Positions 20,241 to 30,115 of a DNA stretch of 64,000 bases are shown in pieces. This DNA comes from Blastopirellula marina (GTDB lineage: Bacteria; Planctomycetota; Planctomycetia; Pirellulales; Pirellulaceae): the NCBI RefSeq assembly GCF_002967765.1, contig NZ_PUHY01000001.1:248001-312000 (forward strand), in the 5' to 3' direction. Made by a program: the position numbers and the translations under genes. Every line of letters begins with the position of its first letter. Positions within the stretch are counted from its first letter, which is position 1. The notes under the pieces are model-generated. The model was given only the letters and a program-made list of their open reading frames with translations. It searched no databases and was not told the origin of the DNA.

Positions 20241-22760
20241 ATGACAACGCCCCGACCGTTCTTCGTTCTCGCCCTACTTGCGGCAACGTATACCCTTGTA
20301 TCAACCGCAGCTCGGGGCGCCGAGGATGCTGGCATTGAGCTTCTGCCTAAAAACGTCCTGCTCGACTCTCCTTTCGCTGAACAGTTGCTGATCGTGCAAT
20401 CCACGCGCGGCGACGAACTAGGGACGCAAGTTCGTGGAGACTTGAAGTGGTCCAGTAGCGACGAAAATGTTGTGACGGTCGAAGAAGGTCGACTAAGTCC
20501 GATCGCCGACGGTGAAGCAACGGTTACGGCGGAGTGGAACGGACAGAAGGCTGTGACCTCGGTCAAGGTGAAAGGGCTTAAAGAATTTCACGTTCGCAGC
20601 TTTCGCAATGACGTCCTACCGATTTTTGCCAAACGCGACTGCAACTCAGGGGGATGCCATGGCGCTCTGGCAGGCAAAGGCGGTTTTCGCCTATCGCTGC
20701 GAGGATACGATCCCGAATCGGACTTCTTCAATATCGTAAAACAAGACCAAGGGCGACGAATTGAACTGGCTGCCCCCGAGCGCAGCTTGCTGTTAACCAA
20801 ACCTTCGACGGCCATTCCGCACAAAGGCGGCCTCAAGCTTCCCAGCGATTCCAATGACTTTCAGATTGTCGCCGACTGGATCGCCAGAGGTGCTGCACCT
20901 CCTGAGCCTTCCGATGCCGTCGTCGACCACATCGAAGTCTATCCGTCGGCTTCCCTTCAATCGGTCGGGTCGAAGCAAGACTTTGTAGTGCGTGCTTTTT
21001 ACAGCGATGGCTCAGAGCGCGATGTGACGCGTTGGACGAAGTGGTCGTCGACCAACGATGCCGTTTCGCAGGTGAGCGAAGAGGGACAAGCTTCCATCAT
21101 CGGACCAGGCGAAGGAGCCATCGTGGCGTGGTACGCCAGCAAACTGGCGATCGCTCGCACTACGGTTCCTTATACGCATGAAGCCAGCCAAGAAGAAATC
21201 GCGAATGCGGATCAGCGTGCCCCGCGAAATTTTATCGATGAGCAAGTCGACTCCCAGCTGAAACGATTGAATTTGATCGCATCGCCAAACTGCACTGATG
21301 CAGAATTCCTGCGACGAGCCTACCTTGACACGGTCGGCCGTATTCCGACCGTGGATGAAACACGTGGCTTCCTGGCCGATACTAGCAAGGACAAACGGGA
21401 CAAGCTCATCGAGCGTCTCTTGGAGAGTTCCGAGTTTGTCGACTATTGGACGTACAAATGGTCCGACGTCTTGATGCTCAACGGCACACTCTTGCGGCCA
21501 GCCCCGATCAAAGCGTATTACGAGTGGATCCATGGTCATGTTGAGAAGAACACGCCGTGGGATGTCATGGTCCGTGAGATCGTCACCGCTACCGGCGAAA
21601 GCACCGAGAACGGGGCGACCAATTTCTTTGCACTCAACCAGACCCCGGAAGAGATGACCGAGAACGCATCACAGTCGTTCATGGGTCTTTCGATTGGCTG
21701 TGCAAAGTGTCACAACCATCCGCTTGAGAAGTGGACGAACGATCAGTACTACGCCATGGCGAACATCTTCTCCCGCGTTAAAGCTAAGGGATGGGGAGGC
21801 GAAAGTCGTAACGGAGACGGCGCGCGAACGCTGTACGTCGTCACATCCGGAGAACTGGTTCAGCCTCGCACTGGCAAACCACAGCCGCCGACGCCTCTCG
21901 ATGGTGAAGCGATAGCGTTCGACAATCCTGACGATCGTCGGGTGAAGTTCGCAAATTGGCTTACTTCCTCCGGGAATCCTTACTTCGCTAAGGCGATTAC
22001 TAATCGCGTATGGGCCAACTTCTTTGGTGTTGGTTTGGTTGAAGAGGTTGACGACCTGCGGGTGTCCAACCCGGCCAGCAACGGCGAGCTTCTCGAAGCG
22101 GCGACAAAACATGTCGTCGATAACAAGTTCGATCTGAAAACACTCATGCGAGCGATCCTGCAATCGAATGCTTATCAACGTACAAGCAAGTCGGTCGCCG
22201 GCAACGAAGCAGAGAGCCGGTTCTACAGTCGCTACTACCCGCGTCGCCTCATGGCCGAGGTCTTACACGATGCCGTCGTGCAGGTCACGGACGTACCCAC
22301 GAAGTTCGATACCGTCGCCTTCCCAGGCAACGACAAACAGAAGACTGAATTCTACCCCGAAGGCACCAAGGCTATTCAGCTTTATGACTCCGCGGTTGAG
22401 AACTATTTCCTCGACGCGTTCGGGCGAAATCCACGGAATATCGTCTGCGAATGTGAGCGTTCGGCGGAACCAACGATGGTGCAAGTGCTGCACATTTCCA
22501 ATGGCAATACCATTAACGAAAAACTGGAGTCGGCAAGTAGCCGCGTTGAGACGTTACTGCAACTACGTCACAACGGCCTTTCAGACGAGGCACTTGTCGA
22601 CGAGATCTACCTGACCTGTTTTTCGCGGTTCCCCACCGCTGAAAAACGCGAAGAGCTACTTAAGTTCCTCACGCCAGTCGGTTCCGCGGACGAGCGTGCT
22701 ACGATCGAAGATATCTTTTGGGGACTCATGAGTACCCGCGAGTTCCTTTTCAATCACTAA
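20241..22760 (+). CDS. DUF1549/DUF1553 protein with Ig-like domains and haem-like CxxCH
   Basis: The start at ATG 20241 gives a clear signal peptide (MTTPRPFFVLALLAATYTLV); an ATG at 20205 is in frame but overlaps the previous gene and lacks the signal. The 839-residue protein has a BIG2-like Ig domain (about 35-110), a CNSGGCH motif (134-140) of the planctomycete cytochrome type but with four residues between the cysteines, and a second BIG2-like domain. DUF1549 follows (FIDEQVDSQLKRLNL onward), with CAKCH near residue 487, and then DUF1553 (NRVWANFFGVGLVEEVDDLR). It is exported and forms the usual pair with DUF1501. Its role is unknown. Confidence 0.92.
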   Translation: MTTPRPFFVLALLAATYTLVSTAARGAEDAGIELLPKNVLLDSPFAEQLLIVQSTRGDELGTQVRGDLKWSSSDENVVTVEEGRLSPIADGEATVTAEWNGQKAVTSVKVKGLKEFHVRSFRNDVLPIFAKRDCNSGGCHGALAGKGGFRLSLRGYDPESDFFNIVKQDQGRRIELAAPERSLLLTKPSTAIPHKGGLKLPSDSNDFQIVADWIARGAAPPEPSDAVVDHIEVYPSASLQSVGSKQDFVVRAFYSDGSERDVTRWTKWSSTNDAVSQVSEEGQASIIGPGEGAIVAWYASKLAIARTTVPYTHEASQEEIANADQRAPRNFIDEQVDSQLKRLNLIASPNCTDAEFLRRAYLDTVGRIPTVDETRGFLADTSKDKRDKLIERLLESSEFVDYWTYKWSDVLMLNGTLLRPAPIKAYYEWIHGHVEKNTPWDVMVREIVTATGESTENGATNFFALNQTPEEMTENASQSFMGLSIGCAKCHNHPLEKWTNDQYYAMANIFSRVKAKGWGGESRNGDGARTLYVVTSGELVQPRTGKPQPPTPLDGEAIAFDNPDDRRVKFANWLTSSGNPYFAKAITNRVWANFFGVGLVEEVDDLRVSNPASNGELLEAATKHVVDNKFDLKTLMRAILQSNAYQRTSKSVAGNEAESRFYSRYYPRRLMAEVLHDAVVQVTDVPTKFDTVAFPGNDKQKTEFYPEGTKAIQLYDSAVENYFLDAFGRNPRNIVCECERSAEPTMVQVLHISNGNTINEKLESASSRVETLLQLRHNGLSDEALVDEIYLTCFSRFPTAEKREELLKFLTPVGSADERATIEDIFWGLMSTREFLFNH

Positions 22761-22765
22761 GACCC

Positions 22766-25573
22766 ATGAAAACTCTCCGCCTTGCCCTTTTCACGCTGTT
22801 TTGCTTACCTGCGGTTGCCATCCAACTATCCGCCGCGGAAGCACCTACGTACGAGCACGACGTCGCCCCGATCTTGCGAAAGTACTGCGTTGGTTGTCAC
22901 GGCGCTGAGTCGCCTGAAGCGGAACAGTCGCTGCACAGCTTCGATGCCCTGAATGCGCGGACGAGCGAAGTACCACTGATCGACAAGCAGCATCCCGAAA
23001 AGAGTCGGCTGCTGACCGTGATGACGGGGCAATCCGAAGCCCTGATGCCACCAGAAGACGAACCGGCCCCCAGCGAAAAGGAAATCGCTATCATCCAGGC
23101 TTGGTTGAAGTCTGGTATGAAACGCGGCGAAAAGGTGAAAGCTGCCTGGGAGCTCGACGTTCAACAGATCGCTTCCCATTCTGAGGTTCGACCAATTTCC
23201 GCACTGGGGGTTTCACCCGACGGTGAAGAATTAGCCCTGGGTAGCTACGGCCAAGTCGAAATTGTCCCACTTAGCTCAGATGGCTCCTTTGATCGTTCCA
23301 AGCCACTTCAGCTGTTGGAAGATTTGCCTGGCAAGGTAACTGCGATTCATTACTCAAGCAATGGGAAGCAAATCGCGATCGCGACAGGTGTCGCTGGCTT
23401 AGTAGGGGAGGCGATTATCGTCGCAAGAGAAACGGGAGAATCGCTTCAATCCTTTCAAGGGCATGCCGACATTCTCTACGATGCTGAAATCTCACCTGAC
23501 GGCAAATTCTTGGCCACTTGTGGGTACGACCGTCTGATCACGCTCTGGAGTATTGAAAGCGGTGAAAAGCTGCGGGAACTTAAAGGGCACAACGGCGCGG
23601 TATACGATGTAGGTTTTAGCCCCGACAGTCGCTTCCTTGTTTCGGCAAGCGCTGACGATACCTGCAAGGTTTGGCGTGTCGCGGATGGGACGCGTCTGGA
23701 TACCTTGCCACAACCATTGAAAGAAGTCTATTGCTGTTCGTTCTCCCCCGACGGGAAAACAATTGTCTGTGGTGGAGCAGATAATAATTTGCGTGTTTGG
23801 CAATTCGTGGCTCAGGATGGACCCCAGATCAATCCGATGATTTATGCCCGTTTCGCCCACGAAGGCCCCGTTCAGCGGATTGTCTTCAACGAAGACGGCA
23901 GCAAGCTCTTCTCAGTAGGCAACGATCTCACTGTAAAGCTGTGGGATACAAGCAGCTATACCGAATTGAAACTGTGGGCAGATCGCCCAGAGATTTCCAT
24001 GGCAGCGGGCTATGTTTCCCAGACTCAATCGCTTTACCTTGGACGACTCGATGGTCAGGTCGATCGACTAACCTGGTCGCCAGACGATTTGCCGAAAGGC
24101 AATGCTTCGATGGCTCCGAAAACCAAGCCTCAACCAATTCCTCAAGCCGAGATGGGGACAATCGCCGAACAGGAATCGAACGATACCATCGACTCCGCTC
24201 AGGCAGTCAACTTCCCTGCGAAGATCACAGGGAAGATTGCCGGCGACGCCCCTGGCCCTGATATCGATTACTACCGCTTCTCAGCAAAAGCCGGACAGAA
24301 TTGGGTGCTGGAGATCAACGCCGCTCGATCCAAGAGCGCTCTCGATTCGCACCTTTCTATTTATCATCTCGACGGAAGCCCCGTCGAGCGGGTTAAGCTG
24401 CAAGCGACGCGTGAATCGTACTTTACATTCCGCGGTAAAGATGACTCCACCTCAGACGACTTCCGTGTCTTCATCTGGGAAGAGATGAAGCTGAACGAGT
24501 ATCTGTATTCCAATGGCGAGGTCGCCCGGTTGTGGCTGCATCCACGCGGTCCAGACAGCGGATTCCGTGTTTATCCTGGCCAAGGGAAACGTTGGGGCTA
24601 CTTCGATACGACTCCCTTAGCGCATGCCCTGGGTGAACCCTGCTATGTGGTCGAACCGCTCGCTCCTGGGCAGGAAGTACTTCCCAATGGCTTACCGGTT
24701 TTTACTCTCTACTACGAAAACGACGACGAATCGCGTCGTACCATGGGAGATGATTCTCGACTGTTTTTCACCGCCCCAGAGGATGGTGAATACTTAGTCA
24801 AGGTCCGCGACGTCCGTGACTTCGAGGGCGACAACTTCAGCTACGAACTGACTGCTCGCCCACGCCAGGAAGATTTCCGCGTGAATCTTGCATCGAAGGA
24901 TCTCAACGTCCCGGCCGGTGGGGCGCAAGAGATCTTATTTCGCTGCGACCGGCTCGATAATTTCGACGGCGAAATCCAGATTGACATATCAGGCCTGCCC
25001 GAAGGTTTCACGGCAACCACGCCCATCACGATCGAGCCTGGTCAAATTGAAGCGACCGGCGTCATTCAAGCCACCGAAGCAGTCGAAACGCTTGCGGAAG
25101 ATGTCGTTAAGCAAATCAAGATCCAAGCGACCGCGATGCCAGAAGGACAAAAAACGACCCATGACGTGGCGGGCTTCAAGAAGGTGAACGTTCGCAAGAC
25201 CCCCAAATTGGCGATCCATATCGAGGCGGCCGAGGGTGGAGCCAAGCCACGCCAGGCGGCCGCAGATGGTCCCCTTGAATTCGAGGTTCATCCAGGCGAA
25301 ACAATCATGTTGAAGGTGATTGCGGAACGGAAGGACCTCAAGGGAAACATCACATTTGGAAAGGAAGGCTCCGGCCGAAATCTTCCTTTCGCGGTCAATA
25401 TCGCCAATCTTGGCTTAAATGGCTTGATGATGTTAGACGGCCAGAATGAACGCGAGTTCTTCATCACCGCAGACGAAGTGGCTGAACCGACATCGCGACT
25501 TTTCCATCTGAATACTGGCGTGGATGGTGGTCATGCGACACCACCGGTGCTCCTACACGTGATACCCAAATAG
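22766..25573 (+). CDS. Exported PSD1 cytochrome-WD40-PPC protein
   Basis: The ATG at 22766 follows the previous stop by five bases and gives a signal peptide (MKTLRLALFTLFCLPAVAI). The 935-residue product has a planctomycete cytochrome C (PSD1-type) domain with CVGCH at 41-45, then WD40 beta-propeller repeats (about 170-450; FLATCGYDRLITLWSIESG, FLVSASADDTCKVWRVADG). A pre-peptidase C-terminal-like beta domain follows (about 480-680), with further beta-rich sequence to the end. It completes a three-gene exported operon with DUF1501 and DUF1549/1553. The fusion suggests an extracytoplasmic redox or binding protein; the substrate is unknown. Confidence 0.9.
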   Translation: MKTLRLALFTLFCLPAVAIQLSAAEAPTYEHDVAPILRKYCVGCHGAESPEAEQSLHSFDALNARTSEVPLIDKQHPEKSRLLTVMTGQSEALMPPEDEPAPSEKEIAIIQAWLKSGMKRGEKVKAAWELDVQQIASHSEVRPISALGVSPDGEELALGSYGQVEIVPLSSDGSFDRSKPLQLLEDLPGKVTAIHYSSNGKQIAIATGVAGLVGEAIIVARETGESLQSFQGHADILYDAEISPDGKFLATCGYDRLITLWSIESGEKLRELKGHNGAVYDVGFSPDSRFLVSASADDTCKVWRVADGTRLDTLPQPLKEVYCCSFSPDGKTIVCGGADNNLRVWQFVAQDGPQINPMIYARFAHEGPVQRIVFNEDGSKLFSVGNDLTVKLWDTSSYTELKLWADRPEISMAAGYVSQTQSLYLGRLDGQVDRLTWSPDDLPKGNASMAPKTKPQPIPQAEMGTIAEQESNDTIDSAQAVNFPAKITGKIAGDAPGPDIDYYRFSAKAGQNWVLEINAARSKSALDSHLSIYHLDGSPVERVKLQATRESYFTFRGKDDSTSDDFRVFIWEEMKLNEYLYSNGEVARLWLHPRGPDSGFRVYPGQGKRWGYFDTTPLAHALGEPCYVVEPLAPGQEVLPNGLPVFTLYYENDDESRRTMGDDSRLFFTAPEDGEYLVKVRDVRDFEGDNFSYELTARPRQEDFRVNLASKDLNVPAGGAQEILFRCDRLDNFDGEIQIDISGLPEGFTATTPITIEPGQIEATGVIQATEAVETLAEDVVKQIKIQATAMPEGQKTTHDVAGFKKVNVRKTPKLAIHIEAAEGGAKPRQAAADGPLEFEVHPGETIMLKVIAERKDLKGNITFGKEGSGRNLPFAVNIANLGLNGLMMLDGQNEREFFITADEVAEPTSRLFHLNTGVDGGHATPPVLLHVIPK

Positions 25574-25652
25574 CGTCTTGGCATCGGCACCTTTCCCGTA
25601 GCGATCCGTTTGACCTACAATGGATTGAGTTCTTCCTATCGAGACTCAATCC

Positions 25653-26471
25653 ATGTTTCCTAGCTCGCGATATTATCTCCCGCCGCACATCCTGATTCTG
25701 CTGATCGGCTTGGGTCAGGTAATCGGATGTACCGAGCAAGCTCCTACTGACTCGCCGGCACAAGTCGTCATCTTGGCAGCCGCAAGCACAAAGGATGCTT
25801 TGCAGGAAATGGCCAATGCCGCAGTCGCTGCATCAGACGTTCCTTTAACGATTGAAATCAGTACCGGCCCATCCCATGCCTTGGCGCAACAGATTCTCTC
25901 TGGCGCGCCGGCCGACATTTATGTTTCCGCCAATCGTCAATGGGCTGAACAAATCGCCGATGCGGGCCTTTCTGCAAAATCAATCGAATGGCTTGGTAAT
26001 GCTTTAGTACTGGTCGTTCCTAAGGAATCACAACTTCGCATCGAACGCCTGGACGACTTAAACCTACCGGCCGTGCAGCGAATCGGGATTGCTGGTGCGA
26101 ACGTGCCCGCTGGTATCTACGCCGAAGAGGCCCTCAAGTATCACCATTTGTGGGAAAACCTAACGGGTAGCGATAAGCTGATCCGTGGTCATGATGTACG
26201 CAGTACATTGGCCTACGTTCAGCGAGGAGAGGTAGATGCGGCGATCGTTTACTCTACTGATGCCATGTTAACCGATGAAGTTCGCGTGATCGAACGGTTC
26301 GATCCAGCTTCGCACGAAGCAATCGTCTATCCGCTGGTGCGAATCAGGTCGCGCAACACCAATCCGGCTGCTGACCATTTATTTGAATTCCTGAAATCGG
26401 ACGAAGCACGGAAGATCGCGGAGAACTATGGGTTTGTCTCGCTCAGCAACATCGACGGAGTAAGCAAGTAA
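25653..26471 (+). CDS. modA: Molybdate ABC transporter substrate-binding lipoprotein
   Basis: This 272-residue lipoprotein has a lipobox VIGC at Cys26. The fold and motifs match ModA: VVILAAASTKDALQEMANAA, the TGPSHALAQQILSGAPADIY block, and the late VDAAIVYSTDA segment. It binds molybdate or tungstate outside the membrane and delivers it to the permease. It abuts modB, because the TAA stop is immediately followed by the GTG start of modB. No Mo-box or ModE operator was recognised in the 79-base gap before it. Confidence 0.88.
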   Translation: MFPSSRYYLPPHILILLIGLGQVIGCTEQAPTDSPAQVVILAAASTKDALQEMANAAVAASDVPLTIEISTGPSHALAQQILSGAPADIYVSANRQWAEQIADAGLSAKSIEWLGNALVLVVPKESQLRIERLDDLNLPAVQRIGIAGANVPAGIYAEEALKYHHLWENLTGSDKLIRGHDVRSTLAYVQRGEVDAAIVYSTDAMLTDEVRVIERFDPASHEAIVYPLVRIRSRNTNPAADHLFEFLKSDEARKIAENYGFVSLSNIDGVSK

Positions 26472-27167
26472 GTGGATGCCGATCAGATCTCTGCGATCCT
26501 GCTCAGCTTGCGGGTTTCTACGATGGGCGTCCTGTTGGGTCTTCCTCCTGGTCTGGCATGCGGCTGGCTGCTGGCGCGGAAAAACTTTTGGGGAAAGACC
26601 ATCCTCGAGACAATCGTTTATCTTCCCCTCGTTTTGCCGCCGGTCGTCACGGGTTATCTTTTGCTGGTCGCGTTTGGCAGGAACGGAACGTTAGGGATCA
26701 TGCTCGAAACACTATCCGGCGTTTCAATTGTGTTCGACTGGAAAGGTGCCGCCGTCGCTGCCGCGGTCGTCTCCTTTCCGTTGATGGTACGATCCATTCG
26801 CCTTGGAATCGCGAATGTTGACCCAACCCTTGAAATGGCCGCGCAGACACTCGGGGCGACACCGTGGGATGCGTTTTGGAACGTGACCGTTCCCCTGGCT
26901 CGTTCTGGGATTATCGCTGGTTGCGTACTGGCATTCGCCCGCGGTTTCGGGGAGTTCGGGGCAACGATCATGATCTCCGGCAACATCCCCGGAAAAACTC
27001 AGACGATGCCACTCTACGTTTACGACAAGATGGAAACGCCTGGCGGTGTTGAAGATGCCACAATTGTGATCGTCGTAGCCATTCTCATCGCAGGAGCTTC
27101 ACTGATGATGAGCGAGTTGCTGGAGAAGCGTTCGCAGAATGGCGCATCGCGAGACGAAAGTTCCTAG
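26472..27167 (+). CDS. modB: Molybdate ABC transporter permease
   Basis: This 231-residue permease has five to six membrane segments and the conserved ABC-permease loop (AAQTLGATPWDAFWNVTVPL, then GFGEFGATIMISGN), which is typical of ModB. It starts at GTG 26472, immediately after the modA stop, so translation is probably coupled. A strong terminator follows and no ATPase gene is present. The partner ModC must be encoded elsewhere or replaced by another ATPase. Confidence 0.9.
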   Translation: MDADQISAILLSLRVSTMGVLLGLPPGLACGWLLARKNFWGKTILETIVYLPLVLPPVVTGYLLLVAFGRNGTLGIMLETLSGVSIVFDWKGAAVAAAVVSFPLMVRSIRLGIANVDPTLEMAAQTLGATPWDAFWNVTVPLARSGIIAGCVLAFARGFGEFGATIMISGNIPGKTQTMPLYVYDKMETPGGVEDATIVIVVAILIAGASLMMSELLEKRSQNGASRDESS

Positions 27168-27173
27168 CCCGAT

Positions 27174-27209
27174 AAAAAAAGCTCCGACGATCACACGCCG
27201 GAGCTTTTT
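27174..27209. terminator. Bidirectional terminator between modB and GH2
   Basis: The hairpin GCTCCG (27181-27186) / CGGAGC (27199-27204) is flanked by seven A on the left and five T on the right. It therefore works as an intrinsic terminator in both directions, for modB on the plus strand and the GH2 gene on the minus strand. Confidence 0.85.
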
Positions 27210-27238
27210 ATTGTTTGTTGCAGATTCCGATTGTTGAA

Positions 27239-29536
27239 CTACTTCACCAACGGAGCGTGGATTTCTTTCAGAGTCTTCGCCGGAATCTTGATCACTCTAC
27301 GATCGTAAGTCATCAGACCATTGATTTCGCTTTCGACGTCGGTCGTCTGGGTATAGACGGCGCCTGCGATGCCCTTGCCGATCAGGTCGTTCAAAATATC
27401 AATTGACTCTTGATAACGTCCGATGTATTCCTTCTCGGTGCGAGGCAGTCCGCCATAACCCCAGTTGGCCTGGGTCTTCTTCCAGAGGTGATTCTCCACG
27501 GGCCAGCCGTGGCCACCGAACTCGCCAACGACCTTCACCTTGCTATCCAACCGCTTTTGCTGCAGTGGGAACGAAGGATGTGGGTAGCTGTGCTGATCAG
27601 CGACATGACCAACATTCCAGTAGTTACCACCGCTAGCGATGTTGATCAAGCGAGTTGGATCGCGTTCGAGGATCCACTTACCCGTTTCAACCGTGCGGTG
27701 TTGACCCCACGCTTCGTTGAAGGGAACCCAGACGACGATACTTGGATGGTTTTCCAAGGTGTCGACCATTTCGTCGAACTCACGCAGGAACTGGGCGTGG
27801 TCTTCGTCCGACCATTCGGCGTCCGATGGGTTCGGACGCATTCGGGTCCAAGCTGGGCCTTTGCCACCGCTGACCTGGTCTTGCCAGACCATCATACCCA
27901 TCAGATCGCAGTAGTAGTAATAACGTCGCGGTTCGACCTTAATATGCTTGCGGATCATATTGAAGCCGGCAGCTTGAAGGTATTCGATATCGAACTTCAT
28001 TGCTTCGTCCGACGGAGGCGTCAGCAATCCATCTGGCCACCAGCCTTGATCGAGCGGGCCCCAGTGGAAGATCACATTACCATTGAGCGTGAATCGCAAA
28101 TGTCCCGCTTCATCCTTCACGGTTCCAACCGAGCGAATGCCAGCGTAGGTTCCCACCACATCCAAGATGTTTCCATCGTCATCGAGGATCGCCACGCTGA
28201 CGTCGTACAGATGCGGATTGCTTGGCGACCATAGCTTGGCGTCTTCGATCTCAAGCACAAGGTCTTCACCGGCTGCCGTCGTATCTGCAATCGGTTGACC
28301 TTCCTCGAAGGCCGTCGCCTTGAGCGCGAATTTGGCGGCGCCATTTCCCGAGACGACTGGCGAGATTTGAATCCGACCTGTTTCAGCATCGGTCAGAATC
28401 TTTAGGTCAGAAATGTACGTTTCCGGCACTTGTTCGACCCATACGGTTTGCCAAATACCGGAGACTTGCGTGTACCAAATTCCGTGAGGATCAAGCGTTT
28501 GCTTCCCACGCAGTTGGGAACCGCTCGTCTTGTCTTCAACGCGCACGACCACATCGTTTAGCCCGGTCTTGGCCGCCTTGGTGACATCGATGGAAAACGG
28601 CACGTTGCCGCCGATATGGCTACCAACTTCCACGCCATTCACGAAAACGCGGCAGGCGTAATCTACCGCTTCAAAATTAAGAAGCGTACGCGTTCCCGCG
28701 ATTGGCTTCAGATCGACGCTGCGGTGATACCACAGGGCTTCCGTTGGGCGAAGGTTGCGACCAACACCTGATAGTTTCGATTCGATCGCGAATGGAACCA
28801 AAATCTGGCCGTCCCACTTCTCCGGAATGTCGTCTTGGTTTTGCGAGGTGATTGCGTAATTCCACAGCCCGTTAAGATTGTCCCAGTTGTCACGGGTCAT
28901 TTGCGGACGTGGGTATTCCTGCCAGACAATGTCTTCCGTGACCTCTTCGCCCCACTTGGTGATCAAGTCTGACTGATAAGGACGAAGCGGGATACGAGCT
29001 GGCGGCAAAGTTGGTACGTCGTCGGCGTCGATGATATGAACATCGACATACTGCCCACCATCGTTCTGATGTGTATGTACAGCGAGAAAATTGCTTCCCT
29101 CTTTCAAGGCTTCTCGACCTTCCTTCGTCAGCGGCACGACATCGTATTTGTCCGACCACTTCGTGAACGTCGCGATTTGAGTGCCGTTCAAAAAGACCTC
29201 AGTGTCTTCGTCGTGATGAATCAGCAAAGCTGGCTTTGCAGGAATTGATTCCAGTTCGATGGTTCGGCGAAGCCAAATATCAGGCGTGTTCCATTCTGTG
29301 CCGATCCGCGAGTTGGGGGTGCCCCGTGTACCAAAACCACCGAAACCTTCCGACCAAGCCGTATCATCGAAGTCGGTTTTCTGCCAACCTTCGGCCGGTT
29401 GCTTGAAAGTGTATTTCCATGGTCCGTCGAAGGTGTCGGGATCAACCTCGGCAGCCGTCGTCATCGCGGGATACGCGATCATAGCCAGAAGCAATGCCCA
29501 AGCAACTTTAGGGCGAAGTCCATCCAAGTATTTCAT
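27239..29536 (-). CDS. Exported glycoside hydrolase family 2 protein
   Basis: ATG 29536 has TTGGAG seven bases upstream and gives a signal peptide (MKYLDGLRPKVAWALLLAM). The 765-residue enzyme carries an extra N-terminal galactose-binding-like domain (about 35-170), then the GH2 sugar-binding, Ig-like and TIM-barrel domains. The expected acid/base motif is VPFNEAWGQ (Glu near residue 606) and the nucleophile motif is VVGEFGGHG (Glu near 672), so it should be active. It probably cleaves beta-galactosides, beta-glucuronides or similar units of algal polysaccharides; the substrate cannot be decided here. It is a single gene ended by the shared terminator. Confidence 0.92.
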   Translation of the reverse strand: MKYLDGLRPKVAWALLLAMIAYPAMTTAAEVDPDTFDGPWKYTFKQPAEGWQKTDFDDTAWSEGFGGFGTRGTPNSRIGTEWNTPDIWLRRTIELESIPAKPALLIHHDEDTEVFLNGTQIATFTKWSDKYDVVPLTKEGREALKEGSNFLAVHTHQNDGGQYVDVHIIDADDVPTLPPARIPLRPYQSDLITKWGEEVTEDIVWQEYPRPQMTRDNWDNLNGLWNYAITSQNQDDIPEKWDGQILVPFAIESKLSGVGRNLRPTEALWYHRSVDLKPIAGTRTLLNFEAVDYACRVFVNGVEVGSHIGGNVPFSIDVTKAAKTGLNDVVVRVEDKTSGSQLRGKQTLDPHGIWYTQVSGIWQTVWVEQVPETYISDLKILTDAETGRIQISPVVSGNGAAKFALKATAFEEGQPIADTTAAGEDLVLEIEDAKLWSPSNPHLYDVSVAILDDDGNILDVVGTYAGIRSVGTVKDEAGHLRFTLNGNVIFHWGPLDQGWWPDGLLTPPSDEAMKFDIEYLQAAGFNMIRKHIKVEPRRYYYYCDLMGMMVWQDQVSGGKGPAWTRMRPNPSDAEWSDEDHAQFLREFDEMVDTLENHPSIVVWVPFNEAWGQHRTVETGKWILERDPTRLINIASGGNYWNVGHVADQHSYPHPSFPLQQKRLDSKVKVVGEFGGHGWPVENHLWKKTQANWGYGGLPRTEKEYIGRYQESIDILNDLIGKGIAGAVYTQTTDVESEINGLMTYDRRVIKIPAKTLKEIHAPLVK

Positions 29537-29926
29537 AGTCAATCTCCAAGTGCATGATCTGGCAATTTGTTTCTTGCCGCAGGTGTTTCCCTATTCTCGC
29601 ATATCACCGCCCCCACGCGAATGAGTTGCAGCGTAACCATCTTGAGAAATGTTTCCGTCAAAAATCAGTCAACCACATGACAAGATGCAGCCCATGTTAC
29701 TAAATGAAATAACGCATTGCTGATTGACGAAAAGGACGCGACGAATACTCTGAAGCGATCGATCGGCCGAATTTACCTGGCTTTTGTGCGGTTTGCTCGA
29801 TGGAGACGCCCATAAAAATACGTTGGGAAAGTGCGAACCTATTTGCGACACATTCGTCTATTATCGTGTAGGTCGAATCGTTGCGGAAACGTTCGACTGG
29901 CCACTTCTAAATGGGAATTGATTACC
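29537..29926. other. Intergenic region before the tRNA cluster
   Basis: This region lies between the divergent GH2 gene and the leader ORF. It must hold the GH2 promoter and the promoter of the tRNA region. It is A/T-richer than its surroundings. I could not assign a convincing -35/-10 pair: a TATTAT at 29859-29864 lacks a good partner. No other gene is seen. Confidence 0.5.
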
Positions 29927-30028
29927 ATGTCGCGCCACAATCTTAGTCTGCTCTTCAGTTCATTCGATGAACAAGCGCGCCTGGAATCGCAGTTTTCATC
30001 TCTATTCCTCGAACGCTTATGCGAGTGA
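29927..30028 (+). CDS. Possible 33-residue leader peptide upstream of tRNA cluster
   Basis: The small ORF starts MSRHNLSLLFSSFDEQ and ends with TGA at 30026-30028. Of 33 residues, seven are Leu, seven Ser, four Phe and four Glu, together 22. The tRNAs downstream are for exactly these four amino acids. Eight bases... the stop is followed closely by two competing hairpins, the second a terminator. This arrangement resembles a translation-dependent attenuator. The ribosome site is weak (GGGA about 10 bases upstream), and the bias could be chance. No family is recognised. Confidence 0.4.
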   Translation: MSRHNLSLLFSSFDEQARLESQFSSLFLERLCE

Positions 30029-30033
30029 CCGAC

Positions 30034-30094
30034 GCCTGAGAAGAACTTGTTCATCAACTCAGGCCCGACGTCATACGAGACTCCGGGCTTTTTT
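30034..30094 (+). promoter_or_regulatory. Attenuator-like competing hairpins with intrinsic terminator
   Basis: Hairpin 1 is GCCTGAG (30034-30040) / CTCAGGC (30058-30064). Hairpin 2 is GCCCG (30063-30067) / CGGGC (30084-30088), with an inner GTC/GAC extension, and is followed by six T (30089-30094). The two share bases 30063-30064, so they partly exclude each other. Hairpin 2 is a normal Rho-independent terminator. It sits between the leader ORF and the first tRNA, where it could control read-through into the tRNAs. Confidence 0.6.
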
Positions 30095-30115
30095 CATGCC
30101 CTGAGCGAACCTTCT

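Noticed and set aside
27410-28234. 274-codon plus-strand ORF opposite the GH2 gene.
   Set aside because: It is the antisense shadow of the GH2 coding sequence, without its own start signals.
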